Assembly (NCBI GenBank): GCA_016713135.1
Contig: JADJPR010000004.1
Coordinates: 320,227 to 384,226 of the forward strand
Source of the DNA: Rhodanobacteraceae bacterium
Lineage (GTDB): Bacteria; Pseudomonadota; Gammaproteobacteria; Xanthomonadales; SZUA-5
Direction of reading: 5' to 3'
Length of the DNA stretch: 64,000 nucleotides
Shown here: positions 40,247 through 50,003 of the stretch, in pieces
How positions within the stretch are numbered: position 1 is the first letter of the stretch
How the letters are laid out: the number at the start of each line of letters is the position of its first letter
Translations under genes and position numbers: made by a program
The notes under the pieces: model-generated
The model's input: only the letters and a program-made list of their open reading frames with translations
What the model was told of the DNA's origin: nothing
Databases searched by the model: none

Positions 40247-41355
40247 CAGTAGAGCACCACGGAGCGGATCGACTCGCCGCGGTGCATCAGGTCGAAGCCC
40301 TCGTTGATGCGTTCCAGCGGCAGCGTGTGGGTGATCAGGCTGTCGATGTCGATGCGGCCTTCCATGTACCAGTCGACGATCTTCGGCACGTCGGTGCGGC
40401 CACGCGCGCCGCCGAAGGCGCTGCCGCGCCAGTTGCGGCCGGTGACCAACTGGAACGGGCGCGTGCTGATCTCCTTGCCGGATTCGGCCACGCCGATGAT
40501 CACGCTGGTGCCCCAGCCTTTGTGGCAGCACTCCAGCGCCTGGCGCATCAGGGTGGTGTTGCCGACGCACTCGAAGCTGTAGTCGGCGCCACCTTTGGTC
40601 AGCGACACCAGGTATTGCACCAGGTCGCCGTCGACTTCCTTCGGATTGACGAAGTCGGTCATGCCGAACTTCTCCGCCAGCGCGCGCTTGGCCGGATTGA
40701 TGTCGACCCCGACGATCTGGCTGGCGCCGACCATCCGCGCGCCCTGGATCACGTTCAGGCCGATGCCGCCGAGGCCAAACACCACCACGCGCGAGCCCGG
40801 TTCAACCTTGGCGGTGTAGATCACCGCACCGATGCCGGTGGTCACGCCGCAGCCGATGTAGCAGACCTTGTCGAAGGGCGCATCGGGACGGATCTTCGCC
40901 ACCGCGATTTCCGGCAACACGATGTAGTTGGCAAAGGTGCTGGTGCCCATGTAGTGCCAGATCGGCGTGCCGTCGATCGAGAAGCGGCTGGTGCCATCGG
41001 GCATAAGACCCTGGCCCTGGGTCGAGCGGATCGCCTGGCAGAGGTTGGTCTTGGGGTTCAGGCAGTACTCGCACTCGCGGCACTCGGGCGTGTACAGCGG
41101 GATCACGTGATCCCCCCTGCGCACGCTCTTGACCCCGGGGCCGACATCCACGATCACACCTGCGCCTTCATGGCCGAGGATTGCCGGGAACTTGCCCTCG
41201 GCATCGGCGCCGGAGAGGGTGTAAGCATCCGTATGGCAGATGCCCGTGGCCTTGATCTCGACCAACACTTCGCCGGCGCGCGGGCCGTCGAGATCCACGG
41301 TCTCGATCGACAGCGGGGCACCCGCACGGAAGGCGACGGCGGCGCGGACTTTCAT
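40246..41355 (-). CDS. frmA: S-(hydroxymethyl)glutathione dehydrogenase, class III alcohol dehydrogenase
   Basis: This NAD- and zinc-dependent enzyme oxidises S-hydroxymethylglutathione to S-formylglutathione. The 369-residue product has the catalytic zinc ligands (ATGICHTDAYT, GHEGAGVI, GCGVTTG) and the structural zinc cysteines (PECRECEYCLNPKTNLC). The Rossmann motif is VVVFGLGGIGLNVIQGA. It is the first gene of the pair with fghA. No frmR-type repressor gene is adjacent. Confidence 0.96.
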   Translation of the reverse strand: MKVRAAVAFRAGAPLSIETVDLDGPRAGEVLVEIKATGICHTDAYTLSGADAEGKFPAILGHEGAGVIVDVGPGVKSVRRGDHVIPLYTPECRECEYCLNPKTNLCQAIRSTQGQGLMPDGTSRFSIDGTPIWHYMGTSTFANYIVLPEIAVAKIRPDAPFDKVCYIGCGVTTGIGAVIYTAKVEPGSRVVVFGLGGIGLNVIQGARMVGASQIVGVDINPAKRALAEKFGMTDFVNPKEVDGDLVQYLVSLTKGGADYSFECVGNTTLMRQALECCHKGWGTSVIIGVAESGKEISTRPFQLVTGRNWRGSAFGGARGRTDVPKIVDWYMEGRIDIDSLITHTLPLERINEGFDLMHRGESIRSVVLY

Positions 41356-41568
41356 GGCGCTGGCTCCTTGGTTGCTAGGATGGCCCGGAGTCTACAGACC
41401 CTCACGAAGCTGAAACCCGTCCATCGGCACCGGAACGTCACCAAGTGAAAAACGCAACGGATGGATCCGGAGCTCATGAGCGCGATGAAGCGGGCGATCG
41501 GGTCTCCACCCACGGGTTTCCGGCAGGCCTTGAGGAGCGGGCTCCGCCGGCGATTCCTGCAATTGCCC

Positions 41569-43263
41569 TCAGCCCTCGCGCAGCCGCCCGAAGACGCTTT
41601 CTACCTCGCTGTGCACGAACATCACGGCGAGGTCCCCCGGTTGCAACCAGTCCAGCGCGCGTGCCAGCGCATCGGTGTCGCCTTCCACATCGACGATCCG
41701 CTCGTCCGCGAGCCCGCCCGCGCGTGCGCCCTCGCACAGCAGCGCCGGGATCTCGCCCGGCTCGCGGCCGCGGCGGTACTTGGGCATGTCCTTCAGGATC
41801 AGCAGGTCAGGGCGCTCAGCGGCGGCCAACCGCCCGAGCTCGCGGATGGCGTCGTCGCCGCGGTCGCCCGCCTGGCCAATGGACACCAGCAGGCGCCGGT
41901 GCGGCAGGCCGCGCGCGGTATTGAAGATCGCCGCCAGGCTGTCCGGGTTATGGCCAAAGTCCGCCAGCACCTGTGCGCCTGACGCCAGCGGATAGAGATT
42001 CGCGCGGCCGGGATTGTCATCCACCGACCGACCGAACTCGCGCAGCGTGCGCCGGATCGCAGCCAGCGGCAGTTTCAGCTGGATCGCCGCGGCGGCTGCG
42101 GCCAGGCAGTTGGCGATGTTGTGGCGCGCGCTGGCGCCGCCGGGCAGGCCGATCTCGTTCAAGCCGATCAGGTCGATGCGCCGGTGCGCCTGCTCGTAAC
42201 ACAGGCGACCGTCGCGCACGGTGGCGATGCCGCGCAGCCGGTGCGTGCTGCGCAAGGTCGACGAATTCGGCGGGTTGACCGCAAACCAGGCAAGATCCCG
42301 CCCGCTGCGATGCGCCTGCGCGCGGCACCATTCGTTCTCGGCATTGGTTACCAGCACGCCGTGCGGCTTGAGCGCCTTCGCCACCAGGAACTTGACCTCG
42401 GCCAGCTGCCCGAGAGTGTGGATGCCCATGTCGTTGAGGTGATCATCGGCGATGTTGGTGACGATCGCGACATCTGCCGTGCGCACCGACAGCCCGCGGC
42501 GCAGCATGCCGCCGCGGGCGACTTCGAGCACGGCGAACTCGGTGCGCGGATGACGCAGCACCTTGCGTGCCCCGCCAGGGCCCGAGTAGTCGTCACGGTC
42601 CAGCACCTCGCCGCCGACCTCGACCGAATCCGTGCAGCAATGCCCGGTGACGCGCCCCGCGTTTGCGGCGATGCGCGCCAGCAGCCGCGTGGTGGTGGTC
42701 TTGCCGTTGGTGCCGGTGACCAGCGCCACCGGCATCCGATGGCGTACCGCGGGCCAGTCGATGCTGTCCGGGTCCGGCACCGCGGCGTAGGCAAAGGTCT
42801 GCGCCGCAGCGCCCTCGCCGACGCTGAGGTCGCCGTCGCCGACCAGCAGTTGCGCGTGTTCCTTCAGCGCGCGCTCGCGGAATGCCACCAGCCCCGGGTT
42901 CGCCGCGTTCTCGGCGCGCCGCTGCAGCCGCGCCAGGATCCTCGAGCGCCGCGGCACTTCGTGGTCCAGTGGCGCCGACAGCGCCAGTTCCCACGCCCAT
43001 TCGGCAACATAGGTGGCCACCAGCAACTGGTCGATCGGGGCGGCCAGCGCGCAATGCAGCGTGGGCTCGAACCAGCGTGTCGTGCGTTCCAGATCGCCCC
43101 AGCCCAGCGCCAGCGTGAATCGCCGCACTTCCCGCCGCCAGCGCGCACCGAGCAGCGTCTTCAGCTCCGCCGGCGGCCGAGTCTCGATCACCGCCCCGGG
43201 TCCGTTCAGCAGGATGGTGCGGCCGGTCAGGCGGCGCGAGTCGAGGAGGTAGGGGATGGTCAT
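41569..43263 (-). CDS. Mur-ligase family protein paired with cyanophycin synthetase
   Basis: This 564-residue ATP-dependent ligase has the Mur P-loop GTNGKTTTTRLLA, CCTDSVEVGGEVL, VLEVARGGMLRRGL, NIADDHLNDMG and a C-terminal domain (ADFGHNPDSLAAI). It resembles the C-terminal Mur half of CphA, which lies immediately upstream on the same strand (229-base gap). The ATP-grasp domain of CphA is replaced by about 190 unrelated N-terminal residues. It may extend or modify cyanophycin or a related peptide; that is inference from context. Confidence 0.85.
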   Translation of the reverse strand: MTIPYLLDSRRLTGRTILLNGPGAVIETRPPAELKTLLGARWRREVRRFTLALGWGDLERTTRWFEPTLHCALAAPIDQLLVATYVAEWAWELALSAPLDHEVPRRSRILARLQRRAENAANPGLVAFRERALKEHAQLLVGDGDLSVGEGAAAQTFAYAAVPDPDSIDWPAVRHRMPVALVTGTNGKTTTTRLLARIAANAGRVTGHCCTDSVEVGGEVLDRDDYSGPGGARKVLRHPRTEFAVLEVARGGMLRRGLSVRTADVAIVTNIADDHLNDMGIHTLGQLAEVKFLVAKALKPHGVLVTNAENEWCRAQAHRSGRDLAWFAVNPPNSSTLRSTHRLRGIATVRDGRLCYEQAHRRIDLIGLNEIGLPGGASARHNIANCLAAAAAAIQLKLPLAAIRRTLREFGRSVDDNPGRANLYPLASGAQVLADFGHNPDSLAAIFNTARGLPHRRLLVSIGQAGDRGDDAIRELGRLAAAERPDLLILKDMPKYRRGREPGEIPALLCEGARAGGLADERIVDVEGDTDALARALDWLQPGDLAVMFVHSEVESVFGRLREG

Positions 43264-43492
43264 TGACGAGGGCCGGGAATGGCCGGAGCAGAGGCGGGGC
43301 CGGGGGCAGGGGGCGGGGGAAATGCACCGGTCTTCGCAACGGCCGCGTCGTGTTGCGGATACCCGTGCTGCGGGACCGCGCTGGCGTCGTCGAACCTGAT
43401 GAGTCCAATCCGACTACAGCTCACGTCAGTGCTCGAGCGGAGCCTCACGCCATTCCCCCTGACCCCTGCCCCTGCTCTTCGCCCCCGCTCCT

Positions 43493-46288
43493 TCAATCCG
43501 CCTCCTCCCGCGCAAGGTAAACGCCGCGCTCGTCCTGGCGGATTTCCATCGTCTGCGGCTCGGAATAGTCCTCGAAGCCCATCAGGCTGCCGATGGCGGC
43601 TGCCGGGATGGCGGTGAGATTCGGCTTTTCCGCGGCAGCCTGGACATCCGGCTTGAAGTAGATGATCTGCTTCCAGCTGCGCGGGATGTTGTCGGCGAAG
43701 ACCACCACCAAGTCGCCCGGGCGGGCCCGCTTGAGGGCGGAGGTGATCGCCTCCTGCTCGTCCTCGATGATCTCGATCTGCTCGGCCTTGACGCCCGCTT
43801 CGAGCAATCCCTTGTGCAGCATGGCCGGAACTTCGTCGCCGCGACGGCCGCGGGTATGGTCGTCGCGCTTGCAGATATAGGTGTCGTAGTGGCCGGCAGC
43901 GGCCTGCGCCAGTTCCAGGATGTCTTCGTCGCGACGATCGCCCGGCGCCGCCCTCACCACGAGGCGCTTGCCGACGATATTGAGCTGGTCGGTGAGGTTG
44001 GCCATCGCGCTCACGCCGTGGGCGTTGTGCGCGTAGTCCATGATCACCTTGAACGGGTGCTCGTCGAACACGTTGAGGCGGCCCGGCGCCTGGAAGAAGC
44101 TGGTGGTGAAGGTGCGCAGGCCGTGCTCGATGTTCTCGCGGCTGACCTTCAGGCCATAAGCCAGCGCCGCGGCGAACATCGCGTTCTGCACGTTATGCAG
44201 CGCGCGGCCTTCGATCGTGGCCGGGATCAGGTGCGTCCACATCAGGGGCAGGTGCGAGCCCTTGTCGTAGAGCGCGATCATGTGCCCGTTCATGCCCTGC
44301 TCCAACACCACCGCGCGGCCGCCGGCGCGGATGTGCGCCTGCACCAGCGTGTGCCGCGGGTTCATGGTCACATAGCAGACGTTCTTTGCGCGGGTGTACG
44401 CGGCCATGCGCAGCACGCGCGGGTCGTCCGCGTTCAGCACCGCGGTGTCGTTGGCGATCTCGACCACCGTGCGCTTGACCTCGGCCAGCTCGTCCAGGGT
44501 GTCGATGCCGCGCAGGCCAAGGTGGTCGCTCTGCACGTTGAGCACTGCGGCCACGTCGCAGTCGCGCACCGCCATGCCGCGCTTCAGCAGGCCGCCGCGC
44601 GCGGTTTCCAGCACTGCGGCGTCGACCGTCGGGTCGCGCAGCACCATGCTCGCGGCCACCGGGCCGGTCATGTCGCCCTTCACCGTCAGCTTGCCGTCGA
44701 TGTAGACGCCATCGGTGGTGGTCAGGCCCACCGTGTGCCCGGCCATCTTCAGGATGTGCGCGAGCATGCGGCTGGTGGTGGTCTTGCCGTTGGTGCCGGT
44801 GATGCACGCGATCGGGATGCGCGAGGGCGCGCCGGGCGGGAAGAGCATGTCCATCACCGCGCCGCCGACGTCGCGCGACTTGCCCTCGGCCGGCGACACA
44901 TGCATGCGGAAACCCGGCGCCGCGTTGATCTCGCAGATGCCGCCGCCGTGCGTCTGGTAGCTCTGCGAGATGTCGTCGGTGAGGAAATCGACACCACAGA
45001 CGTCCAGCCCGATCGCCTTGGCCGCGCGCACCGCCATCGCCCGGTTGTCCGGGTGCACGACGTCGGTCACGTCGATCGCGGTGCCACCCGTCGACAGGTT
45101 GGCGGTGGAGCGGAGGTAGAAGATCTCACCTTCGGGCAGCACGGTGTCGAGGGTGTAGCCCTTCTTCGCCAGCAAATCGTCGACCTGGTGGTCCAGCTGG
45201 ATCTTGGTCAGCACCTTCTCGTGGCCGATGCCACGACGCGGGTCCGAGTTGACGATTTCGATCAGGTCCTTGATCGAGTGCGTGCCGTCGCCGATCACAT
45301 GCCCGGGGACGCGCTTGGCCGCAGCGACCAGCTCGCCATTGACCACCAGCATGCGGTGGTCGAAGCCGGTGAGGAAGGTCTCCACGACGACCGTGCGGCT
45401 GATCTTGCTGGCCACTTCATAGCCGCGTGCGACTTCCTCCGGCGTGCGCAGGTTGATGCAGACGCCGCGGCCATGGTTGCCGTTGTAGGGCTTGACCACC
45501 ACCGGGTAGCCGATGCGCTCGGCCGCGCGCAGGGTCTCGCGCTCGCTCGATGCGGTCATCTGCTTGGGCACCGGCAGGCCGAGGTCCTCGAAGATCTTGT
45601 GCGCCATCTCCTTGTCGCACGACAGTTCGACGGCGATATGGCGGGTCTCGCTGGTGATCGTCGCCTGGATCCGGCGCTGGTACTTGCCGTGGCCCAGCTG
45701 CACCAGGCTCTGTTCGTTGAGCCGCAGCCAGGGAATGGCGCGCATCTCGGCCGCCTTGACCAGCGAGCCGGTGCTCGGCCCGAGTTCCTTCTTCTGGGTG
45801 TAGCGGATGAACCAGTCGCGTTCCTTTTCGAAATTGAACTCGCGATCCGCGTACTTCTTCTTCAGTTCCTCCGGCAGCAGCGAATGGATCAGGCGCAGCG
45901 CCAATCGACTCGCTTCCAGCCCGACATCCTTGTCCTGGATCTCGAACACCACGTTGTACTGGCCCGGCGTCTTGGTCGAGCGGGTCTTGCCGAAGGTGAC
46001 CTCATGGCCCGCCAGGTGCTGTACCTCGAGCACCGTGTGCTCAAACACATGTCCGAGCCAGGTGCCTTCGCCCTCACGCATGCGGCGCAGGAAGCCGCCG
46101 GCCTCACCGTAAGAGCAGCCGTGGTCGGCCAGCGACGGCACCGCCTTGACCAGCCCGTCGATGAAGGCCTCGCCCAGCCGGGTCGTCGGCCAGTGCTCGA
46201 GCTCTTCGAGGTCGACTACATGCAGCACACACGGAAAATGCGCGAACCGGTTCGGCCCGCCGTAGACATCGGTACTGACAATGCGCAT
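43493..46288 (-). CDS. cphA: Cyanophycin synthetase
   Basis: CphA makes cyanophycin by alternately adding aspartate to the backbone and arginine to side chains. The 931-residue product has the three-domain layout. The N-terminal region includes LGHVFEHTVLEVQHLAG. The ATP-grasp domain covers about 215-475 (VVVKPYNGNHGRGVCINL, EINAAPGFRMH). The Mur-ligase domain carries ITGTNGKTTTSRM, LETARGGLLKRGMAV, NVQSDHLG and MDYAHNAHG. ATG 46288 gives the usual MRIVSTDVYGGPN start. Cyanophycinase is encoded at 24.3-25.1 kb. Confidence 0.95.
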   Translation of the reverse strand: MRIVSTDVYGGPNRFAHFPCVLHVVDLEELEHWPTTRLGEAFIDGLVKAVPSLADHGCSYGEAGGFLRRMREGEGTWLGHVFEHTVLEVQHLAGHEVTFGKTRSTKTPGQYNVVFEIQDKDVGLEASRLALRLIHSLLPEELKKKYADREFNFEKERDWFIRYTQKKELGPSTGSLVKAAEMRAIPWLRLNEQSLVQLGHGKYQRRIQATITSETRHIAVELSCDKEMAHKIFEDLGLPVPKQMTASSERETLRAAERIGYPVVVKPYNGNHGRGVCINLRTPEEVARGYEVASKISRTVVVETFLTGFDHRMLVVNGELVAAAKRVPGHVIGDGTHSIKDLIEIVNSDPRRGIGHEKVLTKIQLDHQVDDLLAKKGYTLDTVLPEGEIFYLRSTANLSTGGTAIDVTDVVHPDNRAMAVRAAKAIGLDVCGVDFLTDDISQSYQTHGGGICEINAAPGFRMHVSPAEGKSRDVGGAVMDMLFPPGAPSRIPIACITGTNGKTTTSRMLAHILKMAGHTVGLTTTDGVYIDGKLTVKGDMTGPVAASMVLRDPTVDAAVLETARGGLLKRGMAVRDCDVAAVLNVQSDHLGLRGIDTLDELAEVKRTVVEIANDTAVLNADDPRVLRMAAYTRAKNVCYVTMNPRHTLVQAHIRAGGRAVVLEQGMNGHMIALYDKGSHLPLMWTHLIPATIEGRALHNVQNAMFAAALAYGLKVSRENIEHGLRTFTTSFFQAPGRLNVFDEHPFKVIMDYAHNAHGVSAMANLTDQLNIVGKRLVVRAAPGDRRDEDILELAQAAAGHYDTYICKRDDHTRGRRGDEVPAMLHKGLLEAGVKAEQIEIIEDEQEAITSALKRARPGDLVVVFADNIPRSWKQIIYFKPDVQAAAEKPNLTAIPAAAIGSLMGFEDYSEPQTMEIRQDERGVYLAREEAD

Positions 46289-46897
46289 CGACTGCTCCCC
46301 CGCTGGATGGCCTGGGCCAAGCATGCCCCAAGCGATGTGTGGTGAGTAGTGAGTGGCGAGGGGAAAAGCGGGGCAGGGGGCACGGGGTACGGGGAGACCT
46401 CAGTCGAGATTCTGGTTGGTGCGTTGACGGCCCCGCCTTGCTGTCTGTGGGAGCGGGCTCTGCCCGCAATCTTTCTGCTGTTGCTTGAACCTCAGGAAGC
46501 AACAGCGTTTCGGCCGGGCCGCTTTTCTTTGAGTGGCCAAGAAAAGTCACCAAAAGACACCGCGTCCGCGCTTGCCGCGCGTCGTGCGCGGCAAGTTCCC
46601 TGCGGTGCTCACGAAGCGCAGGCCGCTGCGCAACTCGCTGGTCCGGCCCGTCGGCACAGCCGCCGGTCGTTCGCAGCCGCGCGCCGCATGCGGCGCAAAC
46701 GTGCGACTGCTCACCCCTTTGCTCGGACATGCTCGCTTTCCCCTGCGCTTCGCTCCGCTCCTCGGCGCTCCCGAGAGGCCCCATTTTCCCTTCGACCCGG
46801 CTTCCTGCCTGGTTTTCGAGGCGAGATCTTGGTTCGAGGTTTCGCTGAGGCCAGTTCTTGAGCGTACACTCCGGCATGCAGCGACCCGTCGATACCG
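46289..46897. other. Repeat-rich spacer between cphA and aat
   Basis: This is a 609-base gap without a convincing gene. It holds GTGAGTAGTGAGTGG and CACGGGG words seen in other spacers, a REP-like hairpin (46,447), and a long region (46,510-46,860) I take for a dispersed intergenic repeat. That region contains the palindrome CTTTTCTTTGAGTGGCCAAG AAAAG. Open frames through it look like repeat translations. Confidence 0.6.
46447..46472. repeat. REP-like hairpin GTGGGAGCGGGCTCTGCCCGC
   Basis: GCGGGC-TCT-GCCCGC forms a tight stem with a short loop, preceded by GTGGGA. This is the general form of REP elements described in Pseudomonas and Xanthomonadales. Only this copy was seen in the window. Confidence 0.65.
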
Positions 46898-47593
46898 CTA
46901 CACAGTGTCTTGCCATGGCCACGACGTCGTCGCACCTTCCGTCAGCGTCGCGACGCAACTCACGAACTCCGCCCGCGGCATGGTCTCGGCGCCGAGGCTG
47001 ACGAGATGCGGGGTTTCCTGCTGGCAGTCGATCAGCGGCCAGCCCCATTGCGCCAGTCGGCTGCACAAGGCCCACAGCGCGGCCTTCGACGCGTCGGGGA
47101 CCAGCGAGAACATCGATTCGCCGAAATACATCCGGCCGATGGCCAGGCCATACAGCCCGCCGACCAGTCGCGCGCCGTCCCAGACCTCGACGCTGTGGGC
47201 GATACCCAGGCGATGCAGCCGGGTGTAGGCAGCCACCATTTCCGGGACGATCCAGGTGCCCGACTGGCCTGGGCGCGGTGTCGACGCACAGGCGTGGATC
47301 ACTGGCAGAAAGGCCGTGTCGCAGCTGATTCGCCAGCCGGCGGCGCGCACGCGCTTGTGCAGGCTGCGGGTCAACCGGAAAGCCTCCGGGCGGAGCACCA
47401 GGCGCGGATCCGGCGACCACCAAAGGATCGGCTCGCCGCGCGAGAACCACGGGAAAATCCCGCGTCGGTACGCCGCAAACAGGCGTTCCGGCGACAGATC
47501 GCCGCCCGCCGCCAGCAGCCCATTCGGCTGCGTCAGCGCTGTGTCGACGGGTGGGAATGCCTCCGGATCGGCTCCCAGCAGCGGCAGTCCCAT
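46898..47593 (-). CDS. aat: Leucyl/phenylalanyl-tRNA-protein transferase
   Basis: Aat transfers Leu or Phe from tRNA to N-terminal Arg/Lys of proteins, making them substrates of ClpS-ClpAP. The 231-residue product has GLLAAGGDLSPERLFAAYRRGIFPWF (GIFPWF is diagnostic), WWSPDPRLVL, GTWIVPEM and GGLYGLAIGRMYFGESMFS. The length is standard. The start is seven bases after the stop of the FHA-PP2C gene, indicating one transcript. Confidence 0.95.
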   Translation of the reverse strand: MGLPLLGADPEAFPPVDTALTQPNGLLAAGGDLSPERLFAAYRRGIFPWFSRGEPILWWSPDPRLVLRPEAFRLTRSLHKRVRAAGWRISCDTAFLPVIHACASTPRPGQSGTWIVPEMVAAYTRLHRLGIAHSVEVWDGARLVGGLYGLAIGRMYFGESMFSLVPDASKAALWALCSRLAQWGWPLIDCQQETPHLVSLGAETMPRAEFVSCVATLTEGATTSWPWQDTV

Positions 47594-47600
47594 CGCCCGC

Positions 47601-49178
47601 TCAAGCCGGGAGGTCGAAGGCCAGGATCGATGCGTCGTCGCTGGGCATGCTGCCGCCGGCGAACAATTCGATACCGGCGATCACCGCGCTGACATCCGCC
47701 TGCGGGTGGTTGCCGCGGCGCAGGATCTGGTCGAGCACGATCGGCGCGAACGTGTCTCCACCCGCACCGCGGATCTCGGCGATGCCGTCCGAATACAGCA
47801 CCAGGCGTTCGCCGTGATCGAGCATGAGTTGCTCCGCCTCGAAAAGCGCGCCGGCGTCGATTCCGAGCGGGATCGCGCCGCGCCCGTCGAGCTTCTGGGG
47901 GTGGCCGTTGGCGCGGATGTGCCGTCCATGCCCGTGACCTGCGTCGACGTAGTGGATTCGGCGCGCGCGCGCATCGACCACACCGATCCACGCGGTCGCA
48001 AAGCGCCCGCCACCGACCCGGCTGACGTATTGGTTGCAGCGCCGTGCGGCCAACGCCGGATCGCAGGTCTCCAGAAGTTCCGCGTGCAGATAGGCCTGAA
48101 CACTGGCCATCAGGAAGCCGGCGCCGACGCCCGCGCCTGCGACGTCGCCAAGCACCACGGCGCAGCGGTTGTCGTCCAGCGCGAATACATCCACAAGGTC
48201 GCCCGCCACCAGTCGACCCGGATGAACATGGAAGGCGTAGCGCGTCCCGGCGCACTCGCCGTGCGCGGGGGGAAGGATCTGCCGCTGGACTTCGCGTGCC
48301 TGGTCGAGATCGGCGTGCAGGCGCTCGACGCGCCGCTCCATGTCGCGACGTTCGACATTGCCCAGCGTCAGCCCGGCCAGCCGGGCCAGCGCGTGCGCGA
48401 ATTCGGCGGCATCCGCACGCTGGCGCGCATCCGGGCGGGTCAGTTCGGCCAGCAGATAGCCGCGGATGTCCTTGTCCACACGCAGGGCCACCGCCAGCAC
48501 CGGGCGCACGCCCGGGGCGCCGGGCAGCTCGATGTCCGCCTGCACCACGCTGCCCTGGTTGGCGCTGGCGAAGATCTCGGCGATGCAGGGGAACGGCGGC
48601 TCGGCCGGTGGCAACGAGGCACCCACCTCGAATCCACCGTCAGCCTGCAGCCAGACGGTCGCCACACGCGCAGCCGAACCGCGCTGCGCGAAATCGCACA
48701 ATTGGTGGACGATGGCGCGCACGTTCTCGGCATTGACCGTCGTCGCGGCGAACTCGACCAGCAACTCCAGCCGCCGCTCGGCTGCCAGCACCGGCGCCGC
48801 GATGCGCGTCACCGAGCCCAGCGACACCGCCGGGGCGATGGCCGTATGGCTGCGCGCGGGAGCGCTCTCCTCGCGCCGCACGCGAAAACGCCACGGGCCA
48901 ATCCGGACGCGGTCGTGCTCGGCCAGCGGCACCGGGCGGTCGGGATCAACCGCGTGGTCGTTGACGAAGGTTCCCGCGCGACTGCCGAGGTCGCGCAGGT
49001 ACAGACCTGCCGTGCGCGCCTCGATGGCCGCGTGGCGCCGGGATATGCCGGGATCCGCGAGCACCCAGTCGCACTCCGGACTGCGCCCGAGGATGCGCGG
49101 CTCGTCCAGTTTCAGCTGGCGCGAACCCAGCGTTGGGCCACTCAGGACTTCCAGGACCAGTTCATGCATGCGCAGCAT
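47601..49178 (-). CDS. FHA-domain PP2C (SpoIIE-type) serine phosphatase
   Basis: A 525-residue signalling protein. An FHA domain (about 5-100: ILGRSPECDWVLADPGISRRHAAI, GSRAGTFVND) would bind phosphothreonine peptides. A middle GAF-like region (about 130-290) and a short coiled coil (RDMERRVERLHADLDQAREVQRQILPP) lead to a SpoIIE/RsbU phosphatase domain (AGDLVDVFALDD, GDVAGAGVGAGFLM, YVDAGHGHG, LVLYSDGIAEIR, SDDASILAF). The metal aspartates are present. Two in-frame ATGs, 49178 and 49169, are possible. Confidence 0.88.
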   Translation of the reverse strand: MLRMHELVLEVLSGPTLGSRQLKLDEPRILGRSPECDWVLADPGISRRHAAIEARTAGLYLRDLGSRAGTFVNDHAVDPDRPVPLAEHDRVRIGPWRFRVRREESAPARSHTAIAPAVSLGSVTRIAAPVLAAERRLELLVEFAATTVNAENVRAIVHQLCDFAQRGSAARVATVWLQADGGFEVGASLPPAEPPFPCIAEIFASANQGSVVQADIELPGAPGVRPVLAVALRVDKDIRGYLLAELTRPDARQRADAAEFAHALARLAGLTLGNVERRDMERRVERLHADLDQAREVQRQILPPAHGECAGTRYAFHVHPGRLVAGDLVDVFALDDNRCAVVLGDVAGAGVGAGFLMASVQAYLHAELLETCDPALAARRCNQYVSRVGGGRFATAWIGVVDARARRIHYVDAGHGHGRHIRANGHPQKLDGRGAIPLGIDAGALFEAEQLMLDHGERLVLYSDGIAEIRGAGGDTFAPIVLDQILRRGNHPQADVSAVIAGIELFAGGSMPSDDASILAFDLPA

Positions 49179-49248
49179 TCTAGACGAGGGCAGTTCACCC
49201 CGCGGGTGCGCGATATCATCGCGAAGGAAAACGCCGAACAGAGGCGCA

Positions 49249-49830
49249 ATGTCCGTGGATGTCATCCTGCCTCTCACGCCCGAGCGCTGGCCGGATATCG
49301 AACGCCTCTTCGGCAGCCGCGGCGCGTGCGCAGGCTGCTGGTGCCAGTACTGGCGCCAACGCGGCCCGGAATGGAAGCAGCGCAGCAGCGAAGGCAACCG
49401 GCTGGCCTTCCGGCGCCAGGTGGAGCAGGGCCCACCGCCCGGGCTCATCGGATACGCCGACGGCGAGCCGGTTGCATGGTGCCAACTCGGGCCCCGCCAA
49501 GCCTACGCGCGCGTGCTGGCCGCGCCGTCGAAACAGCCAGTCGACACGCGCCCGACCTGGCTGCTCACCTGTTTCTTCGTGACCCGCGAGCAACGTGGTC
49601 GTGGCTGGATGCGGCGACTGATCGAAGCCGCCGTCGTCCGCGCAAGAGAAGCCGGTGCTGAGTGCCTGGAGGCTTGGCCCGTCGCGGGCGACAAGCCGGT
49701 GGCGGCGACCTTCGCCTATGTCGGACACGCGCCGACGCTGGAAAGCTGCGGATTCAGACCCATCGTCGTCGAGGCCAGCGGCGGACGCACCTTCCGGCGC
49801 CACCGGCTCGATATCGTGAGCGGCGCGTGA
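49249..49830 (+). CDS. GNAT family N-acetyltransferase
   Basis: This 193-residue protein has an acetyl-CoA binding motif at FFVTREQRGRGWMRRLIEAAV and a C-terminal strand-helix (LESCGFRPIVVE). The N-terminal GACAGCWCQYW is typical of a subgroup of uncharacterised GNATs with clustered cysteines. Its stop overlaps a GTG (GTGA) that probably starts the next small gene. Substrate unknown. Confidence 0.82.
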   Translation: MSVDVILPLTPERWPDIERLFGSRGACAGCWCQYWRQRGPEWKQRSSEGNRLAFRRQVEQGPPPGLIGYADGEPVAWCQLGPRQAYARVLAAPSKQPVDTRPTWLLTCFFVTREQRGRGWMRRLIEAAVVRAREAGAECLEAWPVAGDKPVAATFAYVGHAPTLESCGFRPIVVEASGGRTFRRHRLDIVSGA

Positions 49831-49998
49831 CCCCCACCACGCCCGACTTATGCCGGCGTCCGCCTGTCCATCGCTGCGATCATTTCGTTCTCGATCACGA
49901 TCACCACCGTCGGCGTCGGCGTCGGCGCGATGTACCAGTTCCTGCTGCCCGAACTCACCCGGTTGCGAGCGGCGGCACCCACGAAGTCCCCGGATTGA
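49827..49998 (+). CDS. Small membrane protein, probable one-base error
   Basis: Starting from the GTG that overlaps the previous stop, the frame reads VTPTTPD. If one T of the pair at 49,848-49,849 is dropped it continues YAGVRLSIAAIISFSITIT.. AMYQFLLPELTRL to TGA at 49,996, about 57 residues with one transmembrane helix. As printed, no start codon serves this protein-like frame. Coupling by GTGA supports the reading. Confidence 0.45.
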
Positions 49999-50003
49999 CC
50001 CGG

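Noticed and set aside
43814..46345. Plus-strand open frame of 843 codons
   Set aside because: It is antisense to cphA and histidine/arginine-rich, typical of GC-rich shadow frames.
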